Below are positions 51,319-61,216 of a DNA stretch of 64,000 nucleotides, in pieces. Under the pieces are notes generated by a model. It worked only from the letters and a program-made list of their open reading frames with translations. It did no database searches and was not told the DNA's origin. Source of the stretch: CAWAYH01 sp963786195 (GTDB taxonomy: Bacteria > Acidobacteriota > Vicinamibacteria > Vicinamibacterales > 2-12-FULL-66-21); contig CAWAYH010000005.1 of NCBI GenBank assembly GCA_963786195.1, positions 124,001 to 188,000 of the forward strand, written 5' to 3'. The position numbers and the translations under genes were made by a program. Position 1 is the first letter of the stretch; each line of letters begins with the position of its first letter.

Positions 51319-53328
51319 GTGACACGTCGTCGTGAGTCCGCCCGTCCGGGGCGTGCGGTGCTCCGGACAGGTTCCTCTCAATCGGCGCCGGCAGTCGTCG
51401 TGGCCGGCATGCATCGCTCGGGCACCTCTCTCGCTGCCTCGCTCGTCACCGCGCTTGGCTACGGGATGGGGACGAACCTGCTCCCCGCGGACCGCGCGAA
51501 CGCCCGCGGCTACTTCGAGGATGTCGACTTTCTCGGTCTGGACCGTCGCATGCTGGCGGCCGCCGCGTCCGCCGACGATGGCGGCCATACCGACTGGGGA
51601 TGGACCGAGAGCGAGCGTCTGGATCGCGAATGTTTTTCGCGGTTCGAAACCGAGGCGCGCGAGCTGGTGGCCAGCCGTCGCGAGGCCGGCACGCCGTGGG
51701 GCTGGAAGGATCCGCGCACCACGATGCTGCTGGACTTCTGGGATGCGATCGTTCCGGAAGCGCAGTACCTCTTTGTCTATCGGTATCCCTGGGAAGTCGC
51801 CGATTCCATGCAGCGGCTCGGGGCGGAGGTGTTTCTCCGCAGACCCGACTACGCCTACCGGATCTGGGCGGCCTACAACCGTGAACTGCTGGCGTTCCGG
51901 CGCCGCCATCCAGCGCGGTGTCTGCTCGTCAGCACCACTGCGCTGGTTCGTGAACCGGATCGACTTCGCGGCTTGCTCGAGACGCGGCCTGATTTCACGT
52001 CGATGACGGGAAACGTGAACCTGGGTGATCTGATCGGAACCGAGCTGTTTCACAGCGCGGGCGGCAGGGACCGGATGGCTGCGCTCGTCGCCGCCGTGCA
52101 CCCGGCATGCCACGCGCTCCTTTCAGAGCTCGAAGCCGAAGCCGATCTGCCTGCCGGCGATGTCGAGTCGCTGCAACGGCTCGAAGCGCCCGCGGCCGCG
52201 GAGGCGCCTGCCGTCTCGGTGATCGTGCCGTGCTTCGAGCAGGGCGAATTCCTGATCGAAGCGGTCGCCAGCGTCGAGCGGTCGATCCGGGCGCCCTACG
52301 AGCTCATCGTCGTCAACGACGGGTCGCGGGACGTTCGCACCTGCGAGATCCTGGAGATCCTCAAGGACGCGGGCTATCGAGTGCTCGATCAGGAAAACAA
52401 GGGATTGGCTGGCGCGCGCAATGCCGGTCTCGCCGCCGCACGTGCGGATGTGGTGCTACCGCTCGACGCGGACAACCGGCTGCGCCCCGGCTTCGTCGAG
52501 CGTGCGCTCGACGTGCTGAATCGGGACGCGGGCGTTGCCGCCGTCTACGGCGACCGTCTGCAGTTCGGACTGCGGTCTGGCCTCGCCGACGTCGGCGACT
52601 TCGACGCCGACCGGCTCGTCAGCGCCAACTACATCGACGCGTGCGCGCTGGTGCGGACCACGGTCGCCCGGGACTGCGGCGGCTACGACGCGTACCTGCC
52701 GACTCCAGGCTGGGAAGACTGGGATCTGTGGTTGTCAATCGTTGGCCGCGGATGGCGGTTGCAGTACCTGCCGGGCGCACCCTTCGATTACCGCGTACGC
52801 CCCGGGTCCATGATCTCCGCGCTCGACGATCCCGACGTGCACTACAGAAACCACCACTATCTGCTGAGCAAGCACAGTCCTCTCCTGCTGTCGCGCGTTC
52901 AGGCCCTGCTGAACGCGTCTCACGACGCCGCGTCCAGGCTGAGCGACGCTCGAGGCGAGATCGCCATCGCCAACGCCGCGCTCGCCGAGACGCGATCGGC
53001 ACTTCAGGCGACCCGCGAAGAGTCCGAGCGCGTGAAAGCCGATACGCTCAGAGTTCAGCAGGACCTGGAAAGAACGGCGACCGAGTTGACGGCGCTCAGC
53101 GATCGATGCCACGCGCTGAACGGCCAGCTCGAAGCGAAGCAGGCCGAGACCGAACGCCTGCACGCCGATCTCGCGTTGCTCGTGAGCGAGCATCAACGGC
53201 TGAGCGCCAGTCTCGCCGCGAGCCACGGCGCCATCAATGCCATCACGAACACGCTGACCTGGCGCGCGCGCGGAAAGCTTCTGAGCATTCCCGGCCTCGC
53301 CGGACTGATCGCGCTTCGACGTCAGTAG
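51319..53328 (+). CDS. Sulfotransferase-like / GT2 glycosyltransferase / coiled-coil fusion protein
   Basis: 669 residues from GTG 51319. Residues 25-270 form a sulfotransferase-like domain: VVVAGMHRSGTSLAASLVTA holds the PAPS 5'-phosphate loop, with DPRTTMLLDFWDAIVPEAQY and YRYPWEVADSMQRLGAEVFL after it. Residues 295-530 are a GT2 domain: AVSVIVPCFEQGEFLIEAVA, ELIVVNDGSRDVRTCEIL, the metal site LPLDADNRLRPGFVERALDV (D-A-D) and GWEDWDLWLSIVGRGWRLQY. The C-terminal 130 residues are a coiled coil (ARGEIAIANAALAETRSALQ and on). Cytoplasmic, since no membrane helix is present. It follows the beta-helix array by 39 bases on the same strand; a role in modifying surface glycans or those proteins is a guess. 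Confidence 0.88.
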   Translation: MTRRRESARPGRAVLRTGSSQSAPAVVVAGMHRSGTSLAASLVTALGYGMGTNLLPADRANARGYFEDVDFLGLDRRMLAAAASADDGGHTDWGWTESERLDRECFSRFETEARELVASRREAGTPWGWKDPRTTMLLDFWDAIVPEAQYLFVYRYPWEVADSMQRLGAEVFLRRPDYAYRIWAAYNRELLAFRRRHPARCLLVSTTALVREPDRLRGLLETRPDFTSMTGNVNLGDLIGTELFHSAGGRDRMAALVAAVHPACHALLSELEAEADLPAGDVESLQRLEAPAAAEAPAVSVIVPCFEQGEFLIEAVASVERSIRAPYELIVVNDGSRDVRTCEILEILKDAGYRVLDQENKGLAGARNAGLAAARADVVLPLDADNRLRPGFVERALDVLNRDAGVAAVYGDRLQFGLRSGLADVGDFDADRLVSANYIDACALVRTTVARDCGGYDAYLPTPGWEDWDLWLSIVGRGWRLQYLPGAPFDYRVRPGSMISALDDPDVHYRNHHYLLSKHSPLLLSRVQALLNASHDAASRLSDARGEIAIANAALAETRSALQATREESERVKADTLRVQQDLERTATELTALSDRCHALNGQLEAKQAETERLHADLALLVSEHQRLSASLAASHGAINAITNTLTWRARGKLLSIPGLAGLIALRRQ

Positions 53329-53350
53329 CGCTCTTCTGACGGCAGGATTC

Positions 53351-55292
53351 CTATCTGACGATGAGCTGCCCCTGCGCATGCCACTTGCCGCCAGGCGTAC
53401 GGACCTCGAGCCAGAGCGTCCGACGGCCCGGCGGCGCCACGTACTCGAAGTCGAACGTCTCGCCCACGCCTATCACGAGTTTCGCGGGTCCGAGCTGGCA
53501 ACGTTCCTGGGGAAGGGGAGCACCGTCCTTGGTCAACGGGCGCCAGGTGACCGGCCCGCTCGCCGTCTGCAGCGACACGGCGAAGATGTCGTTCGGCGTG
53601 ATGTTGATCAGACGGACCCGGTGCCGCACGCCGGCTTTCCACACGAATTGCGGTTCGCGTGTGCCGTTCAGAACCGTTGGCGCGTCGAGGTCGGGTCCGC
53701 CGCGGCCGATCACGAAGACGTGGTCGGTCTGTTCATCGATGGACCTGGCATCGTCTACGACCAGCATCGCGCCGTAGAGCCCTGACGTCAGCTGCCGGTT
53801 GTCGTGAAGGTGCGTGTGGTACATGAACGTGCCGGTTCGCGGCGGCGTGAATCGCACCCAGAACGACCCGCCGGGCTCGATGAGCGGCGTCACACGCTGG
53901 CCGACGCCGCTCCAGCCGTGGACGCCGTCGTAGAAGCTGTCGAGCTCCATGCCGTGCCAGTGAATCGCGGTCGCTTCAGGAAGATTGTTCACGAGCGCGA
54001 TCTCGACCGGTTCGCTGCGTTTCAGCACGAGCGTCGGTCCGGGCACGGGCACGTGTTCCGGTCCCTTGTCAGAGTCGCCCAGCACGAATCCATACGCCGG
54101 CGCGTCGCCGTAGCGCTTCGGCTCGCTTTGCATGACGAGCGTCAGCTGCCGGGCGGGCGCCCTCGCACCGACTGCTGCCGGCGCTGACTGCGTTTCATGT
54201 CCAGTCACAGTGATGCCGACAACAAGGCCCGTCATTCCCGCCGACAACTGGTGATCGGCGTGACGTGCCGCTCTGCGGACGTGGCGATCCATCCACGGCG
54301 AGCGTCGGTGACACGTGCAACATCACGTGACAGTGAAACAGCCAGTTGCCCACGCGTTCCGGAATCCACGTCATCGCCATCGTCGAGCCCGGCTGCATGA
54401 CCTGCGTGACGACGCGCTGGCGCTTGCCCGGGTCGAAGCGAGCGTCCCGCACGCCGTCGCCGAGGCTGTCGATCTCGAAGTAGAACCCGTGGAGGTGCAT
54501 CGGATGCACCTGCGAGCTCAGGTTGACGACCCGCCAGCGGACGCTCTCGTTCACGCCGTACGTCAGCCGCTCCGTGTGCGGCCACGCGAGGCCGTTGACG
54601 AAGAACTGCACGTCGGGCTTCATCGCGAGAAACGTGCGGCCCGGATCGTCCTGGGTCGCGACGTGCTGCAATTGCTCGCGCGTGATGCTGGTCCAGTCCG
54701 TGATCACGAGGACGCGGTCCGACTCCGGCGTCGTGCCCACCGCATCGACGATGAAGGCGCCTGAGAGCTGCGTATCGTCCGCCGCACGGAACGGCAGCGG
54801 CATGCCCATTGTCGTCGCCCAGTAGTGGTAGGTGCCGGCGCGACCGGTCTTGAAACGCACGTCGCGCGTCTCTCCCGCCGGGACGTCGAACGGGGCGCAT
54901 GCGTCGCCGGTTCGTTCGCAGAAGCCGTGCACGCGCATGAGCGCGGGAAGCTCGTTGCGAACGCTGACCACGATCTCTGTGCCCTCGGGGACGCGGATGA
55001 GCGGCGCCGGCGCGGTCAGCGCTCCCGTGGCCTCGCCAAAGGCATCGACCTGGAGCGCGGGGCCCGACTTGCCTTCGGGCCGCCACGTTCCGACAGCCGC
55101 GCGAAGATCGAGCGTCAGGACATCGTTCACGAGCGTGCCGGCCGGGTTGCGGTTATCGTTCGGAATGACGTCGACCGTCTTGACCTGACGCGAAGCCGCT
55201 GACTCACTTGTGTCGGGTACCTGAAGCGCGCCCGACAACGCGCAAACGGCGGCGAGAACCCCTGCTATCCCACCGGACTGAAGAGCGACCAT
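53351..55292 (-). CDS. Multicopper oxidase with extra cupredoxin domains (one frameshift)
   Basis: About 647 residues from ATG 55292 (signal MVALQSGGIAGVLAAVCALS). First part: VHGFCERTGDACAPF and TYHYWATTMGMPLPF, then the type-1/T2/T3 motifs VHPMHLHGFYFEIDS and WLFHCHVMLHVSPTL. After a shift between about 54215 and 54270 the sequence continues LSAGMTGLVVGITVTGHE and a second part with AIHWHGMELDSFYDGVHGWS and TFMYHTHLHDNRQLTSGLYG. Copper ligands H-W-H-G and H-T-H-L-H normally come before H-P-x-H-L-H-G and H-C-H-x3-H; here they come after. Laccase-type oxidation of phenols or metals in the periplasm is the family expectation. Confidence 0.85.
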
Positions 55293-55494
55293 CTCTGTGA
55301 CCCCTTTGTGGCCCTGGACAAAGAACTCAGGGTAGCGTCCGGCGCTCCGGCGGGTCATGAGGGAACCGTTAGGCTTCGGTCAGCATTGACGCGCGTGTCG
55401 TTTATGGTCCAAATCCGTCAAGTCGGACGTCTCCGGGCGCCTCTTGTCCCAGAGGCGTAGCGCCAGGCGGGCCAGAGCCGACAGAATTCCCGGC

Positions 55495-56631
55495 ATGATT
55501 CGCAACATCCTGATCGCCGGTCTGCTGTGCGCGTCCGCGTCAACAGCGAGCGCGCAGCTGCGTTTCCTGTATCCGGCGCCGGCGGCCGACACGTTCTCGA
55601 TTACGCGCGACGTGCAGTATGGCGTCTCCGGCGATACCGCGTTGAAGATGGATGTTTTCAGTCCGCGCGGCAGCGCCGGGCCGAAGCCCGTGCTGATTTT
55701 CTTCAACCGCGCAGTCGGAGACGATCGACGCAACGCGTTCTACGCCGGCTGGGCGCAGACGACGGCCTCGAAGGGTGTGGTCGCCATCCTTCCGGATCTC
55801 CGACCGGGTACGGAAGCCCAGGACTTCAATCTGCTTGTCCCGTACCTGACGCAGCACGCCGGCGAGCTCGGCATCGACCGTGACGCGATTGCCGTCTACG
55901 CCGGCTCCGGCAACGTGTCCACGGCGTTTCCCCTCGTCGAAGATCCAGCTCAGACGTCGATCCGGGCCGCCGTCATGTATTACGGATCCGCGACGCTGAC
56001 GGGGTTCCGTCGTGACCTGCCAGTGCTCTACGTGCGGGCCGGCCTCGATCGTCCCGAGGTCAATCAGAGCATCACGGCGATCGCATCGCGAGCGATCGCG
56101 GACAACGCGCCCGTCAGGCTGTTGAACCATCCGTATGGTCACCATGCGTTCGAGATGCGAGACGATGACTTCCTGACGCGGGCCATCATCGACGAGACGA
56201 TTGCGTTCGTGAAGCAGGTGACGGCGGCCGAGTACCAGGCGGCGGTTCGCGTCAGGCTCGTGGAGGCGACCGCGGCGGGTGACGTCCAGAACGGCAATTT
56301 CGCCGAGGCGGTGAAGACCTACGCGCCGCTCGTCAGCGCGCGGCCAGACGACGCGACGCTCCGGCTCGCGTACGGCGAGGCGCTGCTCGGCGACCGGCAG
56401 TTCGCAGCGGCGTGCAGCGAATTCGAGAAGCTCAAGGGCAAGGGTCTCGGGTATCGCGACCTCGGCTTGCCGGCTGCGCGCGCGTGCATGCAGAAGGGCG
56501 ATGCCGACGCCGCCATCGACTGGCTCCGCTCGATTCCGGTGCGCTTCCTCCCGCCATCCGTCGCAAAGGAGCCGGTGTTCGCCTCTATCCAGGAACGGCC
56601 GGACTTCCAGGCGCTGTTCAAGCCCCGGTAG
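55495..56631 (+). CDS. Secreted dienelactone-hydrolase-like protein with TPR-like tail
   Basis: 378 residues from ATG 55495; the upstream open frame lacks coding character. Signal peptide (RNILIAGLLCASASTASAQ). The hydrolase part includes VLIFFNRAVGDDRRNAFYAG, WAQTTASKGVVAILPDLRPG, a nucleophile-elbow-like VYAGSGNVSTAF (not the standard G-x-S-x-G), VLYVRAGLDRPEVNQSI and the His in LNHPYGHHAFEM. From residue 240 a TPR-like tail follows (AVKTYAPLVSARPDDATLRL, then AYGEALLGDRQFAAACSEFE). The altered elbow makes catalysis uncertain. Confidence 0.85.
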   Translation: MIRNILIAGLLCASASTASAQLRFLYPAPAADTFSITRDVQYGVSGDTALKMDVFSPRGSAGPKPVLIFFNRAVGDDRRNAFYAGWAQTTASKGVVAILPDLRPGTEAQDFNLLVPYLTQHAGELGIDRDAIAVYAGSGNVSTAFPLVEDPAQTSIRAAVMYYGSATLTGFRRDLPVLYVRAGLDRPEVNQSITAIASRAIADNAPVRLLNHPYGHHAFEMRDDDFLTRAIIDETIAFVKQVTAAEYQAAVRVRLVEATAAGDVQNGNFAEAVKTYAPLVSARPDDATLRLAYGEALLGDRQFAAACSEFEKLKGKGLGYRDLGLPAARACMQKGDADAAIDWLRSIPVRFLPPSVAKEPVFASIQERPDFQALFKPR

Positions 56632-56688
56632 TTCCCTTTCGTCCTATTGCGGGGGACGCGGCTTTGGTGAATGCTGGTTCAGATCACC

Positions 56689-58722
56689 ATGACAGTCGTG
56701 TCCCTGCGCGAGCGGATGGCCCGGGCCGGATTCAGCCCTGGGCACGTCGCCGACATCGGCATTCAGGTCGCCGCCGCCCTGGGGACCTTTCACTCGGCCG
56801 GCACGACGCACGGCCAGCTCACCCTCGACACCGTCGGGATTCGCCGGGACGGGTCGGTGGACATAGGTCCCGCGCTGCCCGAAGGGGCGGCGTCCGGTAC
56901 TTCGAGCTTCTCGTCTCCCGAGCAGGTGCGCGGCGCCGCCGTCGATGCGCGGAGCGACGTCTGGAGCCTCGGCGCCCTGCTTTACACGCTCGTGACGAGC
57001 CGGCACCCGTTCGAAGGCGCGACGCCCGAACTTCTCGCGAACGCGATTGTCGGCACCGAGCCCGGCGCACTGACCCGCTTTGCGCCGGACGCGCCGGCCG
57101 AACTCGAGCGGATCGTCACGAAGGCGCTCCGCAAGGATCCGGGGCAGAGGTATCCGAGCGTCAAGGGTCTCGAGCTGGACCTCAGGGCTCTCAGGGAGCA
57201 GCTCGGTCCCGAGACCGAGCCGTTGTTTGTGGGCGTCGCGCGGCCTCGCTCAGGCCGCCGCTCGTGGGTTGCTGCCGCCGGGCTCCTGGCCGCGATCGCC
57301 ATCGGGTATCTGGCGTACGCCGGCGTCATCAGTCGCCGGGCTCCGTCAGGCATCAACTCGCTCGCGGTGCTACCGTTCCAGAACCTGAGCAACGATCCCG
57401 GCAAGGACTATCTGTCCGACGGCATCACCGAGAGTGTCATCAACCGGCTGTCGCAGCTGCCCGGTGTGAAAGTCATCGCGAACAGCTCGTCGTCGCGCTA
57501 TCGCGGCAAGGACGCGAACCCGCAGGACGTGGCCCGCGCGCTGGACACCGCGGGGATTCTCGCCGGCCGGATTTCCGAGCGGGGAGGCGCGCTCGCCATC
57601 AGCGTGGAATTGATCGATGGCCGGGATAGCACGCTCGTGTGGGGCGAGCAGTACACGCGTCAGGCTCCGGACCTCATGCAGGTCCCGACGGAGATCTCGA
57701 GGCAGATTGCCGAGGCCCTGCGGCTTCGCCTGACGAGTACGGAACAGGGTCAGCTCGCCAGGCGCGAGACCGTCAATCCCGAGGCGTACGAGCTGCTGCT
57801 CCGAGGGCGCTTCCATCGATCCAAAGGCAGCACGCAGGATCGAATGAAGGCGACCGAGTACTTCACGAAAGCGATCGCCGTCGATCCGTCTTATGCTGCG
57901 GCGCACGCCGAGCTCGCGGATCATTACCGGAATCTCGTCAACAGCAGCATCCTCGATCCGAAGGTGTACCTGCCGTTGGCGGAACAGGCCGCTCAGAGAG
58001 CACTCGAATTAGACGAGGGGCTTGCCGAGGCGCACTACGCGCTGGCCAACCTCAAGACGCACCTGTGGCAGTGGGACGCTGCGGATCGCGGTTACCGGCG
58101 CGCCATCGAGCTCAACCCGAACCTCGCGCTGGCCCGCCGGTGGTACGCGTCGTATCTCAGGTTGATGGGCCGCCACGAGGAGGCGATCGCCGAAATCGAG
58201 CGCGCGCGCGCACTCGATCCGCTCTCGCCGGTCGTCAACGCGACCGTCGGCTACATCCTTTTCAACGCGCGGCAGTACGACCGTGCGATTGCCTCGTTGA
58301 ACAAGACGCTCGAAATCGATCGCACGTACTCATATCCGTACGTGCTGCTTGGCTACACGTATGCGGCACAGGGACGCTATTCCGACGCGATCGCTTCGTA
58401 CCAGGAGGCCATCAAGCGCGGCCGCAGCACGCCGAGCACGCAGATCTTCCTCGGCGCCGCTTACGCGCGCGCGGGCGACCGTGAGCGGGCGCGGGCGATC
58501 CTCAAGGAGCTGCAGACAGGCGAGGAGTACGTGTCGCCGGGTGAACTCGCCGTCCTGTACGCCGCTCTCGACGAGAAGGGTCAGGCGTTCGCCTCGCTCG
58601 AGCGCGCGTACGAGGCCCACGATCCCCAACTGCAGTACATCGGCGTCAGCCCCGCCTTCGACTCCCTGCGATCGGATCCCCAATTCGCTGATCTCGTGCG
58701 TCGCGTGGGCCTGTCCCGTTGA
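56689..58722 (+). CDS. Pseudokinase - TolB-like domain - TPR protein
   Basis: About 677 residues. Only the C-lobe of a Ser/Thr kinase is present: SLRERMARAGFSPGHVADIG, then SSFSSPEQVRGAAVDARSDV and WSLGALLYTLVTSRHPFEGA. The Gly loop and VAIK Lys are missing, H-R-D-L-K-P is replaced by H-G-Q-L-T-L and the D-F-G segment by D-I-G. A membrane helix (WVAAAGLLAAIAIGYLAYAG), the TolB-like domain (SLAVLPFQNLSNDPGKDYLS) and at least eight TPRs follow. From the membrane helix on it is a close paralogue of the next gene (58761-61216). ATG 56671 is an alternative start; neither adds an N-lobe. Confidence 0.85.
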   Translation: MTVVSLRERMARAGFSPGHVADIGIQVAAALGTFHSAGTTHGQLTLDTVGIRRDGSVDIGPALPEGAASGTSSFSSPEQVRGAAVDARSDVWSLGALLYTLVTSRHPFEGATPELLANAIVGTEPGALTRFAPDAPAELERIVTKALRKDPGQRYPSVKGLELDLRALREQLGPETEPLFVGVARPRSGRRSWVAAAGLLAAIAIGYLAYAGVISRRAPSGINSLAVLPFQNLSNDPGKDYLSDGITESVINRLSQLPGVKVIANSSSSRYRGKDANPQDVARALDTAGILAGRISERGGALAISVELIDGRDSTLVWGEQYTRQAPDLMQVPTEISRQIAEALRLRLTSTEQGQLARRETVNPEAYELLLRGRFHRSKGSTQDRMKATEYFTKAIAVDPSYAAAHAELADHYRNLVNSSILDPKVYLPLAEQAAQRALELDEGLAEAHYALANLKTHLWQWDAADRGYRRAIELNPNLALARRWYASYLRLMGRHEEAIAEIERARALDPLSPVVNATVGYILFNARQYDRAIASLNKTLEIDRTYSYPYVLLGYTYAAQGRYSDAIASYQEAIKRGRSTPSTQIFLGAAYARAGDRERARAILKELQTGEEYVSPGELAVLYAALDEKGQAFASLERAYEAHDPQLQYIGVSPAFDSLRSDPQFADLVRRVGLSR

Positions 58723-58760
58723 GGGAATCCTCGTGAAGGCGTGGTAGCCTTCGAGACGGC

Positions 58761-61216
58761 ATGGCGATCGCGCCAGGTACCAGACTCGGTCACTACGAGA
58801 TTCGGTCCCTTCAGGGAGCGGGCGGGATGGGGAGGTCTATCTCGCCCAGGACCTCACGCTGCATCGACCGGTGGCGCTCAAGTTCCTGCGCGTCGCCCTC
58901 ACGACCAAGAAAGAGCGGCTCATGAGGTTCGAGCGCGAGGCGCATGCCGTCTCGGGCCTCAACCACCCCAACATCCTGACGATTTACGAGATCGCCCACG
59001 ATCAGGGGCACGATTTCATCGTCACCGAATTCATCGACGGCGAACCGCTGCAGCAAATGCTGGAGCGTGGCCGGCTCACGACGCTCGACATCCTCGACAT
59101 CGCCAGCCAGGTCGCGTCCGCGCTCGCCGCGGCGCACGCCGCAGGCATCGTCCATCGCGACATCAAGCCGGACAACATCATGGTCCGGCAGGACCGGCTC
59201 GTGAAGGTCCTCGACTTCGGCCTGGCGAAGCTCAACGATCCGGAAGGTGGACGCCAGGGCACGCCGGAAGTGACGCAATCCATCCAGATGACCAGGCCTG
59301 GTCTGGTGGTCGGCACGCCGGCGTTCATGTCACCGGAGCAGGCCCGCGGGCTGACGGTCGATGCTCGCACGGACATCTGGAGCCTCGGCGTCGTGCTCTA
59401 CTCGATGGTGACCGGCAAGGCGGCCTTCGATGGCGACACGCCGAGCGATCTGATTGCCGCCATCCTGACGACGGAGCCGGCGCCGCTGCTCGAGTCGGTT
59501 CCCGACACGCCTCCTGAGCTTTCGCGAATCGTGAGCACGGCACTCCGCAAAAGCGTGGACGAGCGTTATCAGGCGATGCAGGATCTCGCGCTCGACCTGA
59601 AAGCGCTCAAGCAGCGGCTGGAGTTCGACGCCGAGCTCGAGCGAACAGGCGCCCGGCCCGCGAAAAGCACGACCCAGGTGACGCCCGCCACGACACAACC
59701 GACGCCGTCCGCCAGGCCGGCGCCGGCCGTCGTGACAAGGCCGCCGCGTCGGATGTGGCTCCTGACGTCCGCAGCGCTCGTGGCTGCAGTGGCTGTGGGG
59801 TACGGCGCTTATGCGCGCTTCTGGCCGGCGAGCGGCGCGGCCGGCATCACCTCGCTCGCGGTGCTTCCGCTGAAGAACGTCAGCAACGATCCGGAACAGG
59901 ACTATCTGTCGGACGGCATCACGGAGAGCCTCATCAATCGTCTCTCGCAGTTGCCCGGCGTGAAGGTCATCGCCAACAGCTCGTCATCGACCTACAAGGG
60001 CAAGGACGTCAGTCCCAAAGACGTCGGGAAGGCACTGGATGTCACCGGCGTGCTCGCGGGCCGCGTGTCGCGGCTCGGAGATTCTCTGACGATCAGCGTC
60101 GAATTGATCGACGCGCGCGACCAGACGCTGGCGTGGGGGGAGCGATACGTTCGCAAAACCGCCGACATGATGCAGGTGCAAGCCGATGTGTCGCGGGAGA
60201 TTGCCGAAACGCTGCGCGTACATCTGACCGCGGGTCAGGAGCGGCAGCTCACGACAAAAGAGACGGTCAACTCGGAGGCGTACCAGCTCCTGCTCAAAGG
60301 CCGCTTCCATCGATCGAAGGGCGGCACGGACGATCGGACGCGCGCGGCCGAGTACTTCCGTCAGGCCATCGCGATCGATCCCCGCTACGCGCTGGCCCAC
60401 GCCGAGCTCTCCGACATCTACCGAAGCCTGATCGGCAGCGGCACGCTGGCGCCGAGCGAATTCCAGCCGAAGGCGGAAGAGGCGGCGCTCAAATCGCTCG
60501 AGCTCGACGAGCAACTCGCGGAAGGACACTACGCGCTCGCCAATCTCCGTACCTACGCCTGGCAGTGGGCGGAAGCGGAGAAGAGCTACAAGCGCGCCAT
60601 CGAGCTGAATCCGAACCTGGCGCTGGCGCGGCGCTGGTACGCGTCGTACCTGCGGCTCATGAGTCGGCACGAGCTCGCCATCGCGGAAATCGAACGCGCG
60701 CGAGCGCTCGATCCCTTGTCGCCGGGATTGAACGCCACGGTCGGCTACCTTTTGTACAACGCGCGCCGTTACGACGATGCGATTGCATCGCTGACCAGGA
60801 CGCTCGAGCTCGATCGCAACTATCCCTACACGCACCTGTTCCTCGGGTTTGCCTATGCGGCGAAGGAAAGGCATGGGGACGCCATTGCGGCGGTGCAGCA
60901 GGCCATCACGCTCGGCCTCGACACGCCCAGTACCCAGATCGTTCTCGGCTCGACGTATGCCGGGGCCGGTAAGCGCGCGGAGGCCGAGGCCATCCTGAAG
61001 CAGCTCGAGACGGGCCGTGTCAATGTATCGCCCGGCGAGCTGGCATTGCTCCATGCCGCGCTCGGCGACAAAGAGAGGGCGCTGGCCTCGCTCGAGAAAG
61101 CGTACGCGGCTCGCGACCTGCAGCTGCAGTACCTGGGCGTGCACCCGGGATACGATCCGTTGCGCGCGGATCCGCGCTTTCAGGATCTCGTCAAGCGTAT
61201 AGGCCTGTCGAACTGA
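58761..61216 (+). CDS. Ser/Thr kinase - TolB-like domain - TPR protein (one frameshift)
   Basis: About 818 residues from ATG 58761: MAIAPGTRLGHYEIRSLQGA, then GGMGEVYLAQDL once a missing G in the run at 58829-58832 is restored. Kinase landmarks: RPVALKFLRVALTTKKERLM, GIVHRDIKPDNIMVRQD, VLDFGLAKLNDPEG, AFMSPEQARGLTVDARTDIW. Membrane helix (LLTSAALVAAVAVGYGAYAR), TolB-like domain (TSLAVLPLKNVSNDPEQDYL, then SDGITESLINRLSQLPGVKV) and about eight TPRs. It lies 38 bases behind its pseudokinase paralogue, so the two are probably co-expressed. The 3' end overlaps the convergent DUF418 gene by 26 bases. Confidence 0.9.

Noticed and set aside
51319..53328. Glycosyltransferase as part of a capsule or O-antigen cluster
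   Set aside because: No other sugar-nucleotide, flippase or polymerase genes are near, so only the single fusion gene is claimed.
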